Below, in pieces: positions 14,601 through 23,039 of a stretch of DNA of 64,000 nucleotides. The notes beneath the pieces are model-generated. The model was not told the DNA's origin. It saw only the letters and a list, made by a program, of their open reading frames with translations, and did no database searches. The stretch is from positions 67,634,398 to 67,698,397 of the forward strand of contig NC_079487.1 of NCBI RefSeq assembly GCF_020520425.1, given 5' to 3'. The stretch comes from Spinacia oleracea. Taxonomy: Eukaryota > Streptophyta > Magnoliopsida > Caryophyllales > Amaranthaceae. Each line of letters opens with the position of its first letter. The stretch's first letter is position 1. Position numbers and translations under genes: made by a program.

Positions 14601-16632
14601 TTATTCTCCTTTTTTCATTATTCATCTTAAAACAAGAATTAATTTGTATATTTTATGATTGTAGAGACGGACTAGGCAACTAGCTAGCTCAAACAAAAAT
14701 GCAAGGTTTGGAGAGTTGAAATAAAAAGACTACTTTGTATTAGAGTTTAGTAAATTTAAAAAAAAAGAAGAAAAAGAAAATTACCTGAAGTGGTTAGTAC
14801 GAGTCAATTCATGTCCACCAACAACGTGATCATCGTAGCACAATCCTCGACCGCTGTTCGACTCAATCACGTGCCGCTTTCGAGTAGCGGCAACAACCAC
14901 CTGAGCCATGCTAGTAAAGGGGCTTCCTACGGGCCGCTCCTTTCTATAAGTGGAACTTCCAACGATAAAAACTGTTAAAGCCAAGCCGACGGCTATAGTA
15001 GGAATTGAAAATCCCAGAGTCCAACTGATGTTATCCTCCACATAAACAACTCCAAGTACAGCAATTGTTGCACCAACAACAATTCCAAGGTACCACCAGT
15101 TAAAAAACGAGCTCTTCGCTTTTCTTTGGGAGGGGGTATTTTCGTCAAATTGATCAGCAGCAAAGGTTTGGACACATGGTTTATGACCACCTTCTCCCAA
15201 AGCCGTTATATAAAGCGCTGAGAAAAACAAGGGTGTACCAACGTTTTCTGGGATTTTCGTGCTCGTTGATATTGTCAATAAAATCAATCCCTAACAAACA
15301 AAATTTAATCATAATGAGACTTCAACAAAACCCTTTTACTCATGCAATTTGCAACATTGTTTTACTCATGCAACTTAATTGCAATATTGTTTTACCATCT
15401 TTTCAAATAATCTTGTCCAAGAACACGTATTAATGTATGAACGTTTTACAACGGATTATTATAAGTGTGCCATTATATTTCAGCATAATTCCAAACACAA
15501 AACATTTACTAGTACTCCCTCCGTGTTTTTTTTTTCTCTGAAACAAAAAAAAAGCCAAAGTAAAAAGATTAAAAGGAGATGAATCGATTTCTTGAATCAA
15601 ATTACTGGCTCTACCAGTAACTTATTAGTTTGTGTATTCATTAAATGACATACTGTATGATTTTTCCCCTCGAGAAAGTATAAATCAATATCTGATATTT
15701 ATTTCAAGATATATATCACCCACTAAATGATAAAATAGGCTATCACCCACTAAACGATAAAATAGGCTAAAGACAAACACTAAAGGAAAACATGACATCG
15801 GTTTTTGAAAAATGGCATCCATTAAAAAAATGACATCTATTTTCTGAAAATGGCATCTGTTCTTTTAAAAAATGGTACCTATTTTAATGTTTATTTTATC
15901 GTTTAGTGCGGTGATATATATCTTGAAATATATCTTTCCCCTCCTCACATACCATGAGCACTTCATGAGGGAGTGAGCAAGCAATGACCTGGATTGACAA
16001 CGTACTTCAGTCTCTTCAGTATAAATTAGCTTTTACCAAAAAAAAACACTTATAAAACACGTACTTTTTGGCATTATTTATTGAATTTCCTACGGGGAAA
16101 GAAATTATATGAGGTGTCAACAAATGCAATGTTCAAGGGATGACTACAAAACAACCGTTGTCTTTTAATGGACAACTATGCTACCATATTCAATCCAGTT
16201 AGTGGTGTCAAACGAAAAAAAAAAAACATACCATGAGAAAAATGGAGGAAGAAACGAGAGTAGTCTTGAAGCGACCAAGATAAGAATCAGCGAAGAAAGC
16301 GCCGATAAAAAGAGCAAGTGATGATACACCATTCCATGAATTCACATACTTAGCTGCACTTGCAGTGGGTTCTTCCATCACTCTATTTAAGTACACCATT
16401 AAGTTCCCTGCTATTCCATAATACGCAAATCTTTCCGCCATTTCCACAACTTTTTTTTTTATTCCCACCAAAAAAACAACCATTTAATTAGTAGTAGTAA
16501 ATTTTAAATATATGCTTACTTTATAATTTCAATTACCTTAAAAAATACAAAAATAAAATATGGCTTACAGATGATGAAGATGGCAGATTTCCATCCTCCT
16601 TTAATTGGCTGTAGTTGATCATGATCATCCAT
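2420..16632 (-). CDS. NRT1/PTR FAMILY (NPF/POT) proton-coupled transporter, 5 exons
   Basis: A membrane symporter of the plant NPF family (nitrate, peptide or hormone substrates in various members), probably NPF5-like; the substrate cannot be told. Exons on the minus strand: 16632-16569, 16449-16232, 15290-14785, 4410-4073 and 2925-2420. All junctions are GT-AG and the phases fit, giving 1632 nt, 543 residues plus stop, normal for the family (about 550-600). Seen motifs: GGWKSAIFII at the N-terminus, the proton-coupling ExxER motif as EMAERFAYYG across the first junction, GEGGHKPCVQTFAADQFDE in exon 3, CLDKA at the start of exon 4, and the C-terminal LVPQ, QELFYDQMPD and NLNRAHLDQFYW blocks. 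Hydrophobic segments throughout fit about 12 membrane spans. The oddity is intron 3 (4411-14784, about 10.4 kb), full of transposons. A TATAAATA box lies about 215 nt upstream of the ATG. No frame damage seen; expression is untested. Confidence 0.9.
3541..3720. repeat. Diverged direct repeats in NPF intron 4
   Basis: The block AACTTTTGGCTA with a following CAGACTT/TAGACTTT and the block AACAGCATAAACTTTT recur three times within about 180 bp. This looks like local duplication in the intron; no transposon ends were seen. Confidence 0.45.
4628..4920. mobile_element. Short non-autonomous CACTA element (MITE-like) in NPF intron 3
   Basis: The ends are CACTACAAAA and TTTTTTGTAGTG, inverted to each other, and flanked on both sides by the 3-bp duplication TAC (4625-4627 and 4921-4923), as CACTA elements make. 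The 293-bp interior carries many copies of GAGACGGA/CGTCTCAAA in both directions, the subterminal repeats typical of the superfamily. No coding capacity. Confidence 0.85.
4969..5336. mobile_element. Stowaway-type MITE in NPF intron 3
   Basis: Left end CTCTTTCCGTCTCAATTTAT and right end GGGGCGGAGGGAG are imperfect inverted repeats, flanked by TA on both sides (4967-4968 and 5337-5338). AT-rich 368-bp interior with no gene. Confidence 0.75.
5367..5987 (+). mobile_element. Small non-autonomous Helitron in NPF intron 3
   Basis: It begins TCTATACTATTATTAAATC after an A and ends with a GC-rich foldback region (CACCGGGGCATCACCAGG) followed by AATAACTAG and then T. A 5' TC, a 3' CTAG and insertion between A and T are the Helitron signature. 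It is 621 bp with no Rep/helicase coding, so it must have depended on an autonomous partner. Confidence 0.75.
6925..7105. repeat. Two-copy tandem repeat of about 80 bp
   Basis: Two adjacent copies share CCCTACCAAATCG, ATTCGATTCAGATCAGTG and ATTAATTAGG(C/T)CGTTTTAAAG. They differ by scattered substitutions and a small indel, so the duplication is not very recent. It lies in NPF intron 3. Confidence 0.7.
7536..8395. mobile_element. Mutator-like non-autonomous element with long TIRs
   Basis: An inverted repeat of about 200 bp pairs 7536-7745 with 8190-8395 (shared blocks GCCAAAAAGGACC, GACACGTGGCAACCGG, ATTTAATGATTAAA). It is flanked by a perfect 9-bp duplication TTCAGACAA (7527-7535 and 8396-8404), diagnostic for Mutator-like elements. 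The 860-bp interior holds a tandem array of about ten units of TTTTTTGCCCCAAATCGA near 7770-7975. Reading frames over this array are low-complexity artefacts. Confidence 0.85.
7755..7980. repeat. Minisatellite of 18-22 bp units inside the Mutator-like element
   Basis: About ten tandem copies of a unit ending GCCCCAAATCGA followed by 7-18 T residues. T-tract length varies between units, suggesting replication slippage. A few reverse-oriented units lie at 8120-8160. Confidence 0.8.
8931..9211. mobile_element. Stowaway-type MITE in NPF intron 3
   Basis: Left end CCCCTCCGTATTTATTTAAG and right end CTTAAATAAATATGGGGGAG are inverted repeats with TA on both sides (929-930 of the 8-kb block and 9212-9213). 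281 bp, no gene. Confidence 0.75.
9734..10304. mobile_element. Second Mutator-like non-autonomous element
   Basis: The ends GGCTAATTTGTTAAAAATGA and, in reverse, GGCAAATTTGCCAAAAAGG begin an imperfect inverted repeat of about 60 bp that contains the GCGAGAAA and GACCTTA blocks also present at 7536-8395. Further inside, CACGTG and TCAATG blocks pair as well. The flanks TTTTTTTCC and TTCTTTTCC form a near-perfect 9-bp duplication. It is a relative of the element at 7536 but much diverged. Confidence 0.65.
10572..10817. mobile_element. Stowaway-type MITE in NPF intron 3
   Basis: Left end TTCCCTTTGTATTTATTTAA and right end TTAAATAAATACGGATGGAA are inverted repeats flanked by TA. It is the same family as 8931-9211. 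Its right half is also part of the larger repeat shared with 37435-38084. Confidence 0.65.
10633..11288. repeat. Dispersed duplication, copy 1 (matches 37435-38084)
   Basis: About 650 bp are nearly identical in the same orientation to 37435-38084, including GTCGGCCATCCCTCTGAATC and GGCCTAACATTTGTCTGATT. The shared part starts inside a Stowaway MITE and runs into the short LTR-like unit at 11194. Similarity stops after CCATATGGTTATAAG in both places. Confidence 0.85.
11182..11384 (-). mobile_element. Short (191-bp) LTR with adjacent initiator-Met primer-binding site
   Basis: On the minus strand TGGTATTAGAGC (11193-11182) matches the common plant primer-binding sequence for initiator tRNA-Met except for one base. 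It directly follows a 191-bp unit (11384-11194) that begins TGTTAAGATCTGACCC and ends TTTGACA. That is the layout of a 5' LTR of a TRIM-like or other small LTR element on the minus strand. A truncated second copy is at 37978-38084. The 3' LTR was not found. Confidence 0.45.
11553..11624. repeat. (AT)n microsatellite
   Basis: A nearly pure run of about 36 TA dinucleotides in NPF intron 3. Length is likely polymorphic. Confidence 0.9.
12057..12379. mobile_element. Stowaway MITE in NPF intron 3
   Basis: Left end CTCCCTCCGTCTCTTTTTG and right end CAAAAAGAGATGGAGGAAG are inverted repeats with TA on both sides (12055-12056 and 12380-12381). 323 bp, AT-rich, no gene. Confidence 0.85.
13049..13391. 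mobile_element. Stowaway MITE in NPF intron 3
   Basis: Left end TTCCCTCCGTCCCTTAATAC and right end AGGGACGGAGGGAG, with inner blocks ACTCGCACCG and GTGCGAGTATC, are inverted repeats flanked by TA. Reading frames at 13150-13457 in both strands are artefacts of this element. Confidence 0.85.
15694..15936. mobile_element. MITE-like inverted-repeat element in NPF intron 2
   Basis: An inverted repeat of about 40 bp pairs TTTCAAGATATATATCACC and ACTAAA(T/C)GATAAAAT on the left with their reverse complements at 15893-15930. The interior has four short repeats of AAAATGGCATC(C/T). No clear target duplication was read. Confidence 0.55.
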
Positions 16633-16844
16633 TTTATTTTATTTTATTTTCTTGAAATTTAAGAGGAACTTATGTCTAAGATGAATAAGAATTTATTCTT
16701 GAAAGTTTGGAGTTTGGAAATGGGACACGTAAATAAATAAATAGGGGGTTGTATTTTGTCTATATATCAGGTTATATGCTGAGGAGGGGTGGTTGGGGAA
16801 GATTACTCTGTGTTTTTGGGTATTGCTCTGTTTTTTTGGTTGGA

Positions 16845-16852
16845 TATTTATA
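16845..16852 (-). promoter_or_regulatory. Likely TATA box of the NPF transporter gene
   Basis: On the minus strand the sequence reads CTCTATAAATATCC, a canonical plant TATA box, about 213 nt before the ATG at 16632. A weaker TATATAG at about 16760 is an alternative. The position gives a 5' UTR of about 180 nt, usual for plants. Confidence 0.5.
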
Positions 16853-16979
16853 GAGGAATTTTAATTTTTGAGAAAAAAAAAAATATAACAATAAAGTTGT
16901 GGATGTTGATTGAATGGTATCACCGCCTCAAAAGTGTGGAAGGGCCGAAGGGGTGATAGTCCTATAAGTCTTACCTATA

Positions 16980-18070
16980 TAAAAAAGCCCGATGGTGTTA
17001 CAAGTTTTGCGTAATTTTTGTTCCAATTCTGCCCCTTCACTCTTTTATTTATTACAATTTTATTTTATTTTATTTTATTTTATTTTATTTTTAATTTTTT
17101 TTTTGCATGACTGCCAACTGTTAGATCATGGACAAAACAAACCCCAACAAGGCAACAATCCAAAATCTAGACTTGTTATCAAAAGTATAGAGGAGAAAGT
17201 AGAGGAGATGAAAGAACGGAGAAAGTGAAGGTGTCTTCGATGCATGCAACAAGGTATTACCTATCCATCTTGATCTTCTTCTAAATTCCTTATTCTATTC
17301 ACCTTGATCTATCACCTCTCAATTTCAGTTTTTTTTTTGTTTTTTTTTCTATTAATATTGGAAGAGCAAAAATATTTGAATTTCATCTTGATCTTGTGGA
17401 GGTTTCCTCGGTATTTCTATGACAATTACAGGGTTTTTTTTTTTTTAATTTTATTGTGGGTCTTTAATCCCAATTTCTTCTTTTGATCTTCATTCTTTCA
17501 TCTTCATTTAAATTTTATGGCTTGCTTATTAGTTGCATGTCGATTGTCTTTTAGGCATTGTCTTATTTAATTGAATTCATAGTTATGCTTTTGTCTAATT
17601 TGGAGTTTTCTTGATAAATTAGTCTTTATACTAATAATGTTCATTTGCCACTTGAGTAATTGATTTGAATTGCACAGGTTTATAGAATGACTTTTTTTTC
17701 TTTTTTTCTTTTTGCAGGTGGTTCTTGATTATCCTGGTAAGTGTTTTTCCTTCTTTTTTTCTTCTTCTTTTTCCTTGTTGAGTAAATGCATGAATATAAT
17801 GTTGCCTGATTTTTCCAAATTGGAATTTTCTTAATAAATAGGCATAACGTGCATCTTCTAATTGAGTAGTTCAATTCTACCATTACTTTGGGCGATTATT
17901 TGAATTGATCAATAAGTTATTAGGAGTATTTGAATTGTTCAATTACATGTCCTTTTTTTGGGCGATTATTTGGGTATTAATTGGGAGTAGTTCACTAGCT
18001 TTTTTTTTTTTTGATGCAAGGTTTACTAGCTTGATTCTTTTCTTTTTATTGTATCTCACTAGACTTTTTG
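16980..18070. other. Region upstream of the NPF gene, no supported gene
   Basis: It holds a (TTTTA)n microsatellite at about 17059-17093 and a weak exon-like signal on the plus strand. There GCATGCAACAAG is followed by GTATTACC, and TTTTTGCAG precedes a 22-nt segment followed by GTAAGTG at about 17740. The coding content is too short to identify anything. Confidence 0.4.
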
Positions 18071-18076
18071 GATATA

Positions 18077-18118
18077 CTAGTTGGTGGTCCGTGCGCGCAC
18101 GACCCCCAAGATATAAAA
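18077..18118 (-). mobile_element. Helitron 3' terminus (minus strand)
   Basis: The minus strand reads ATATCTTGGGGGTCGTGCGC, then GCACGGACCACCAACTAG with T following. The palindromic CGTGCGCGCACG core plus CTAG end is a standard Helitron 3' end, and it resembles the end at 47365-47410. Confidence 0.65.
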
Positions 18119-18119
18119 A

Positions 18120-19677
18120 ATTATTTCCCAAAATGTCATATAAATCACGAGCTTAATTACCGGACAATGATAGAGTAACCCTAAGGGTTGGTAACCTTTT
18201 CAATATTGAATTTTAATTTTGATTGGTTACAAATGCTTTGAAACTTTACAATAACACATTCTCTCTCCAATTAATTATGTTTATATATTATTTTATGTTA
18301 TATGTATCTTAGGGGTTAGCCAACCCTTAGGGTCAACCAAACATTTTCCTTAATTACCCTATGAAAGTAGTTAAAAGCATGGATATAGTAAATGATAAGA
18401 AATGTAGTTATTTCCTAGTAACATAAAACTTCAAGCGGTTTATGTTCATATGAAACACCCTGAAATCCTAGAGCACGTAAGATAATATAAATACTAAATC
18501 ATTCAACGTAAACAATATATGGTTGCTTTCAAAAAGCATATACTACTAAAATTTCACATATACACAATATTGATTATAAAAGAGGAGTATAACACACTGT
18601 ATCAAAAGTTCACTGTAATATAATTATTTCAACATACAACCAGTGATTTGATTCATGACCAAATCTTGTCCAACTACATATTGGCGGTTACAAAATAGTC
18701 GAGGTTTTGTCGACAACTTGGAAAAGGTAATTAAATGATTTATCTCCCTTCATTTTTCACATGTCTCCTCTTTTAATTTATTAAATGATCTGGCGCGCAA
18801 GGTCCCCCGAGATATAAAACTCTATTATGAAAAAATGTGTAGTAAAAGATCGGTGCAAAAAACTTATGGCAAATGCTGTCAAACATATTGTTAATGATCT
18901 GACTTGGACTTAGGGATAAATACGCATACAAATGATATTTAGGCCTTGTTATCGTCAATGAGAAAACTCATAATTGGAAAGTCGGAAGTACAAAATAGAC
19001 AAAAAAAACAAAAAAACTTCAATTTGAAGGTTGTTCAGCGTTAACTACTCTGTAGTCTGTACATTGTTTCATGTATGTACTCAGAGAGTCCTTTCAAGAA
19101 TACGTATTATCAGACCCATCCTCTGTCACTGCGAAGTAAAGGTCATCTCTTTGTTCTTCTTAACTCATCAAACAAGAAGCTACCTTGTGAATATTAACTA
19201 TCTGCTGGGAGAACATAAAAAATGCAGAAGGTAGACAATTAGTCAATTAACTATTCAATATGGAAAGCAAAGCAACTACAAGAGTACAAAGAACATAATC
19301 CATCAATGAGCATGAATGAATGGAATTAACTTTAGATTAAAGGGCCAACTAAGTAATGCATGGAGTATAAGAAAAATGATCTGCTAATATTACTCAATAG
19401 CAAGTTGATAAGAGAGAGATGTTGGCCTGAGTACATTACTCATTGTATACTTGTTGTCAAACCCTTCTAAAAAAACATAGTACGGAAGATGCATCTTTAA
19501 ATATTAAGCAGTGGTAAACATGGTAAATATTAATGGAACATCGAATAAACTAAAGAGATGTTATGTGATCCTAGTCGCTGCTCAATACCCAAATCCAGAC
19601 ACATCCTAGTATGTCAGATATGTTTTATGAGTAACTTGTCATGTGTAAGTACCATTAGTCCTTAACATTACCAATTG
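18120..19677. other. Unassigned sequence inside the Helitron-bounded region
   Basis: AT-rich DNA without a coding region I can support. Apart from the second terminus-like block at 18785 I see no transposon ends or repeats here. Confidence 0.4.
18785..18822 (-). mobile_element. Second Helitron-3'-end-like sequence lacking the CTAG terminus
   Basis: The minus strand reads TTTTATATCTCGGGGGACCT and TGCGCGCCAGATCATTTAAT. This is the same block as at 18118-18077 up to the hairpin, but the terminal CTAG is absent. It lies 0.7 kb inside the real end, in the same orientation. Confidence 0.5.
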
Positions 19678-20205
19678 CACTACAAAAAAATGTTAAAAAC
19701 CAATGCTTGGTTTACCAACGGTCTGGAACTGGAACTTTTGCTACGGCATTTACAACCCTTACCTTAATCACACACACTGAAACACGCACAAATGCACAAT
19801 CTAACTTCCACACTCACTAACTTCCCACTTCTCCAAATTCTAAAAAAAATATAAACCACCTGGTCGGTTTCATTTTCCATAGAGTATACTTTTCTCTCAT
19901 GGATAGCTAGTTGAATGCCATTTTTACAAAATCTCAAACCTTTGATCTTTTTTTCTTTTTTTTTTTTGATAAAAATCTCAAACCTTGATCTGATAGTAAG
20001 TTCAGCAATTTTTGAAGGTTTATTGCTGAAATTATTTCGGTATAATTGAAATCTATTTAGATCGACAATCACTTTGATAAAAATCAGATTTTTGTATAAT
20101 CGCCATATCGCCAAAATATCTGTTCCCAGCAATTTTATAACTTTTTTGTTTGATCGGTTCGTCATATATGGTATTTTTGATTGTTAATCTGCGGTTCAAT
20201 GATTT

Positions 20206-20866
20206 ATGATGCTAGGTTCTACTCATTTACAATATCAGAAACTTTCAATTGGTCTTTTCCAAACTCTCTATTCATGGTTTAAGGTAATATACTTCTTTCA
20301 CTCTCCATGGATTGATTAAGGGATATGTTGAATTCTGTATAAATTGATTCTAGAAAATACAAGTTACGAGTTTAATAGGAAGTTTTTTTTTCCTTTCTAC
20401 TTTTATACATTTGTGGAATTGGGTTAATTTATTTTAATTTTTATGAATTTAATTAATTGATTAGAAAATGAACATTCATATGTGTTCAGTTCATTGATAT
20501 TCTAGTTTTGAATGTCTAGCTACTATTCTGTTTGGAGACCTTGCACTTTTCTTTGATGTCTACATGTACTTCTCTTATCTGTCGCCACCTCCGCTAGCCA
20601 AACAACTCCCACCTCCGCCCCTTCTAACACCGGTATGCCTTCTCTGACATTTTTTGGGTTTTTCTTATTGAAGTTCGTAAATGTCAATTGGTTTTGTTTC
20701 TGTTTTTTATGTAGGGTTGAATAATCGGTGGAAAGCAGCAATTGATTTCAAGTTTGTTAAGGATAATGCGCGAAATGCAGTTTCTGCTAACATCAATAAC
20801 AGGAATTCTACTACTAATTTGGAGTTGGTTCTTGAGCTTTATGACAAAATGCTTTATGTTTAGAAG
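20206..20866 (+). pseudogene. Organellar seryl-tRNA synthetase 5' fragment, captured and broken
   Basis: Exon 20715-20866 (AG before, GT after) encodes [22 protein letters not shown] and [13 protein letters not shown], matching the N-terminal region just after the transit peptide of plant organellar SerRS, which charges tRNA-Ser in plastids and mitochondria. The exon contains an in-frame TAG at 20861-20863, where family members have Gln, so the reading frame is closed. Upstream, an exon ending at 20632 (frame reading SVATSASQTTPTSAPSNTG, donor GTATGC) joins in phase. A possible first exon with ATG at 20206 ends at 20283 with GTAATA. All catalytic motifs of class II synthetases are missing. 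It sits within the CACTA candidate, with a mariner element inserted in its next intron. Confidence 0.7.
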
Positions 20867-21483
20867 GTTAAGCATCTCTCTTTTAATTTGCCTCTATTTT
20901 TTTTCTGTTAGCTGAAAGATAAAATAGTGTTTGGAGATTGATGTACATTGTACTCCCTCCATTCCTTTTTGTTCTTCCCATTTCCTTTTTTAGCATTTCT
21001 TTTTGTTCTTCCCCTACTGAATCTTTACTATTTTTGGCCATAGTTTTTTTACCAATTTACCCTAAGATTCCCCACTATTTACAAAAAATACCCTAAGATT
21101 CTACCCTTTCCCACCCACTTTTACCCCACCCACCTTATTTAATTAATTAACCTAACCCTACCCCCCCTCCCTTTATTACCCGTCCCTATCTCACAATCCC
21201 TCCCTCACCTCTCATTCTGATTTCTCTCTCTCACCTCTTCGGATCTCTCTCTCTCTCTTATTTCACTCTCTCTCTCTCTTAAAATTCCTCCCCTGTTCTT
21301 GAGAAAACCCTAGGTTTTCCGCCTCTGATCTGGGTTTTCCTCTCCAAATCTCGCAAATCTGAAACGTTTTCGCAGAAAAACGTTCATAAAAATTACTCGG
21401 AATCATTTTCCGATCAGATCCCCTCTATTTTTGTCCCCTTTTTGGTCCCTAATCGTCGCTGATCTCTGTTTTTCTGGTACTTT

Positions 21484-22721
21484 ATGGGTTCTTCTTTGTC
21501 TAGAACTCGAGGTGATTCTGGGGTGGGAACTTCTGGTCAAAGAATCCCCGATTCCAACTGTGATTGGGGATCCAAGTGCAACTGTCCCAATAACGAGCAT
21601 TCCTACTCCGCCGAATATAAAAACAATCTGTATTTGGCCCAAAAAGAAAATACGAGTACTCGAAACTATTTGGAAGAATGGTTTCGGAAGAGGGAAGTGG
21701 AGCCAGGAGAGGAGGTTGAGTCAAAATATGACGATCGGAAACCCACTCCCTCAGATCTGCGTTTTTTCGGTGAAGGAGATTCCGATGAGGTATTAATTTT
21801 GATTTTTTGCGATTTATTTAGGGTTATTGATGTCGGTTTTATTAAAATGGTTTGATGAATGTTTGCATGTCTAAAAAAGTGGGATTTGATAAATGTTTGA
21901 TTTATTTGGAGTATTGTTCATTAAACTCGGATTATTTTCTGGAGTAGTTGCTCTGATTTCCCATTGCATGTGTTAAAAATGCAGATCTGGTATTTTTTCG
22001 AATTTTTTGGGAATTTTTTGGAGATTTGTTGGATTCATTCGGGCTTTTTATGTTATTCTTTGCTCTGTTTTCTCATTGCATGTTGTTAAAATTGAGTTCT
22101 GATTTTATTTTGTGCTCTGTTTTTTCATTGCATGTTGTTAAAATTGAGTTCTGATTTTATTTTGGGCTCTGTTTTTTCATTGCATGTTGTTAAAATTGAG
22201 TTCTGATTTTATTTGGAGCTATTTGGAAATTATTTGAAGAAAATCGGAATATTCATGTGTTTTGTTGATCTGTTTTCCCATTGCATGTGGTTAAAAATGG
22301 GATCTGGATGTATTTGGGATATTATTTCACATTTTTTGGGTAAAAATGGGATCTGGATGTATTCCGAAAATTAGTTGGATTTTAATGGAATTATTGTGTG
22401 ATTTGCTTTCATTTATCTCATTGCATGTGGTAACCATGGTGATCTGAAATTATTTGGAACTTTATTTTGAGTTGTTTGATTAAATCTGATTTTAATTCAT
22501 GGTCCCCTGTTATTTTATGATGGCACTAATCATGTTGTTTGTCCCCTATTGATTGCAAGGAACCAAGTGGGTCTGATTCATTTGATCTGGTGTATGTTGG
22601 AGAGTGTGAAAATGAGAATGGTGATGCTGTTGGGTCTCCAGGACAACTTTCATCTGGTTATCCCTCCTCAAAGAAAGGAGAAAAGGGAAAAAAATCGGCT
22701 TCAGCATCTGATGATGCTTAG
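21484..22721 (+). CDS. Possible two-exon accessory gene inside the mariner element (unknown)
   Basis: Exon 1 (21484-21789) starts MGSSLSRTRGDSG, and exon 2 (22560-22721) ends KKSASASDDA and stop. The donor GAG|GTATTAATT and the acceptor TGCAAG|GAA keep the frame, giving 155 residues. The product is hydrophilic, rich in Ser, Glu, Asp and Lys, with a CDWGSKCNC cysteine cluster in exon 1 and a lysine stretch near the C-terminus. It has no domain I recognise. It is convergent with the transposase gene, about 0.5 kb from the left TIR. A T-rich 770-nt intron contains 52-bp tandem repeats. It could be a captured host fragment or an unspliced chance frame; another frame over exon 1 is also open for 121 codons, which weakens the case. 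Confidence 0.4.
22062..22217 (+). repeat. 52-bp tandem repeat, three copies
   Basis: Three consecutive copies of a unit containing CATTGCATGTTGTTAAAATT and GAGTTCTGATTTTATTT, nearly identical, with partial further copies to 22300. It lies in the intron of the possible accessory gene. Confidence 0.85.
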
Positions 22722-23039
22722 ATAAGTCTGTCTCCTTTCTCCCTTTTTTCATTTTATTGAATGCTGGCTAGCTGTGGAGTCATAAGGTGGATGCCAACAA
22801 CTGTGATCTGTTGTTGGCCAGGGGTGTTGTTGTTTGGATGATGATGTTGTGATTAGTTGTATGGATGTTGATGTTAGATATTTTAAGTTATGATATTGAT
22901 ATTGATAATGATGATTGGATGATGGTGTTTCCATATGGTTATGAAATTTTGTGGAATGTTGTCTGTGTGATGAACATGATTTGATGGCTTAATGTCCCCT
23001 GTTTTATGGTATGTTTTGTGTATGATAAATATGATGCTT

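Noticed and set aside
21431..21796. 121-codon plus-strand frame overlapping exon 1 of the accessory gene candidate
   Set aside because: The alternative frame does not join in phase to the downstream exon and looks like a shadow, though it lowers confidence in the chosen frame.
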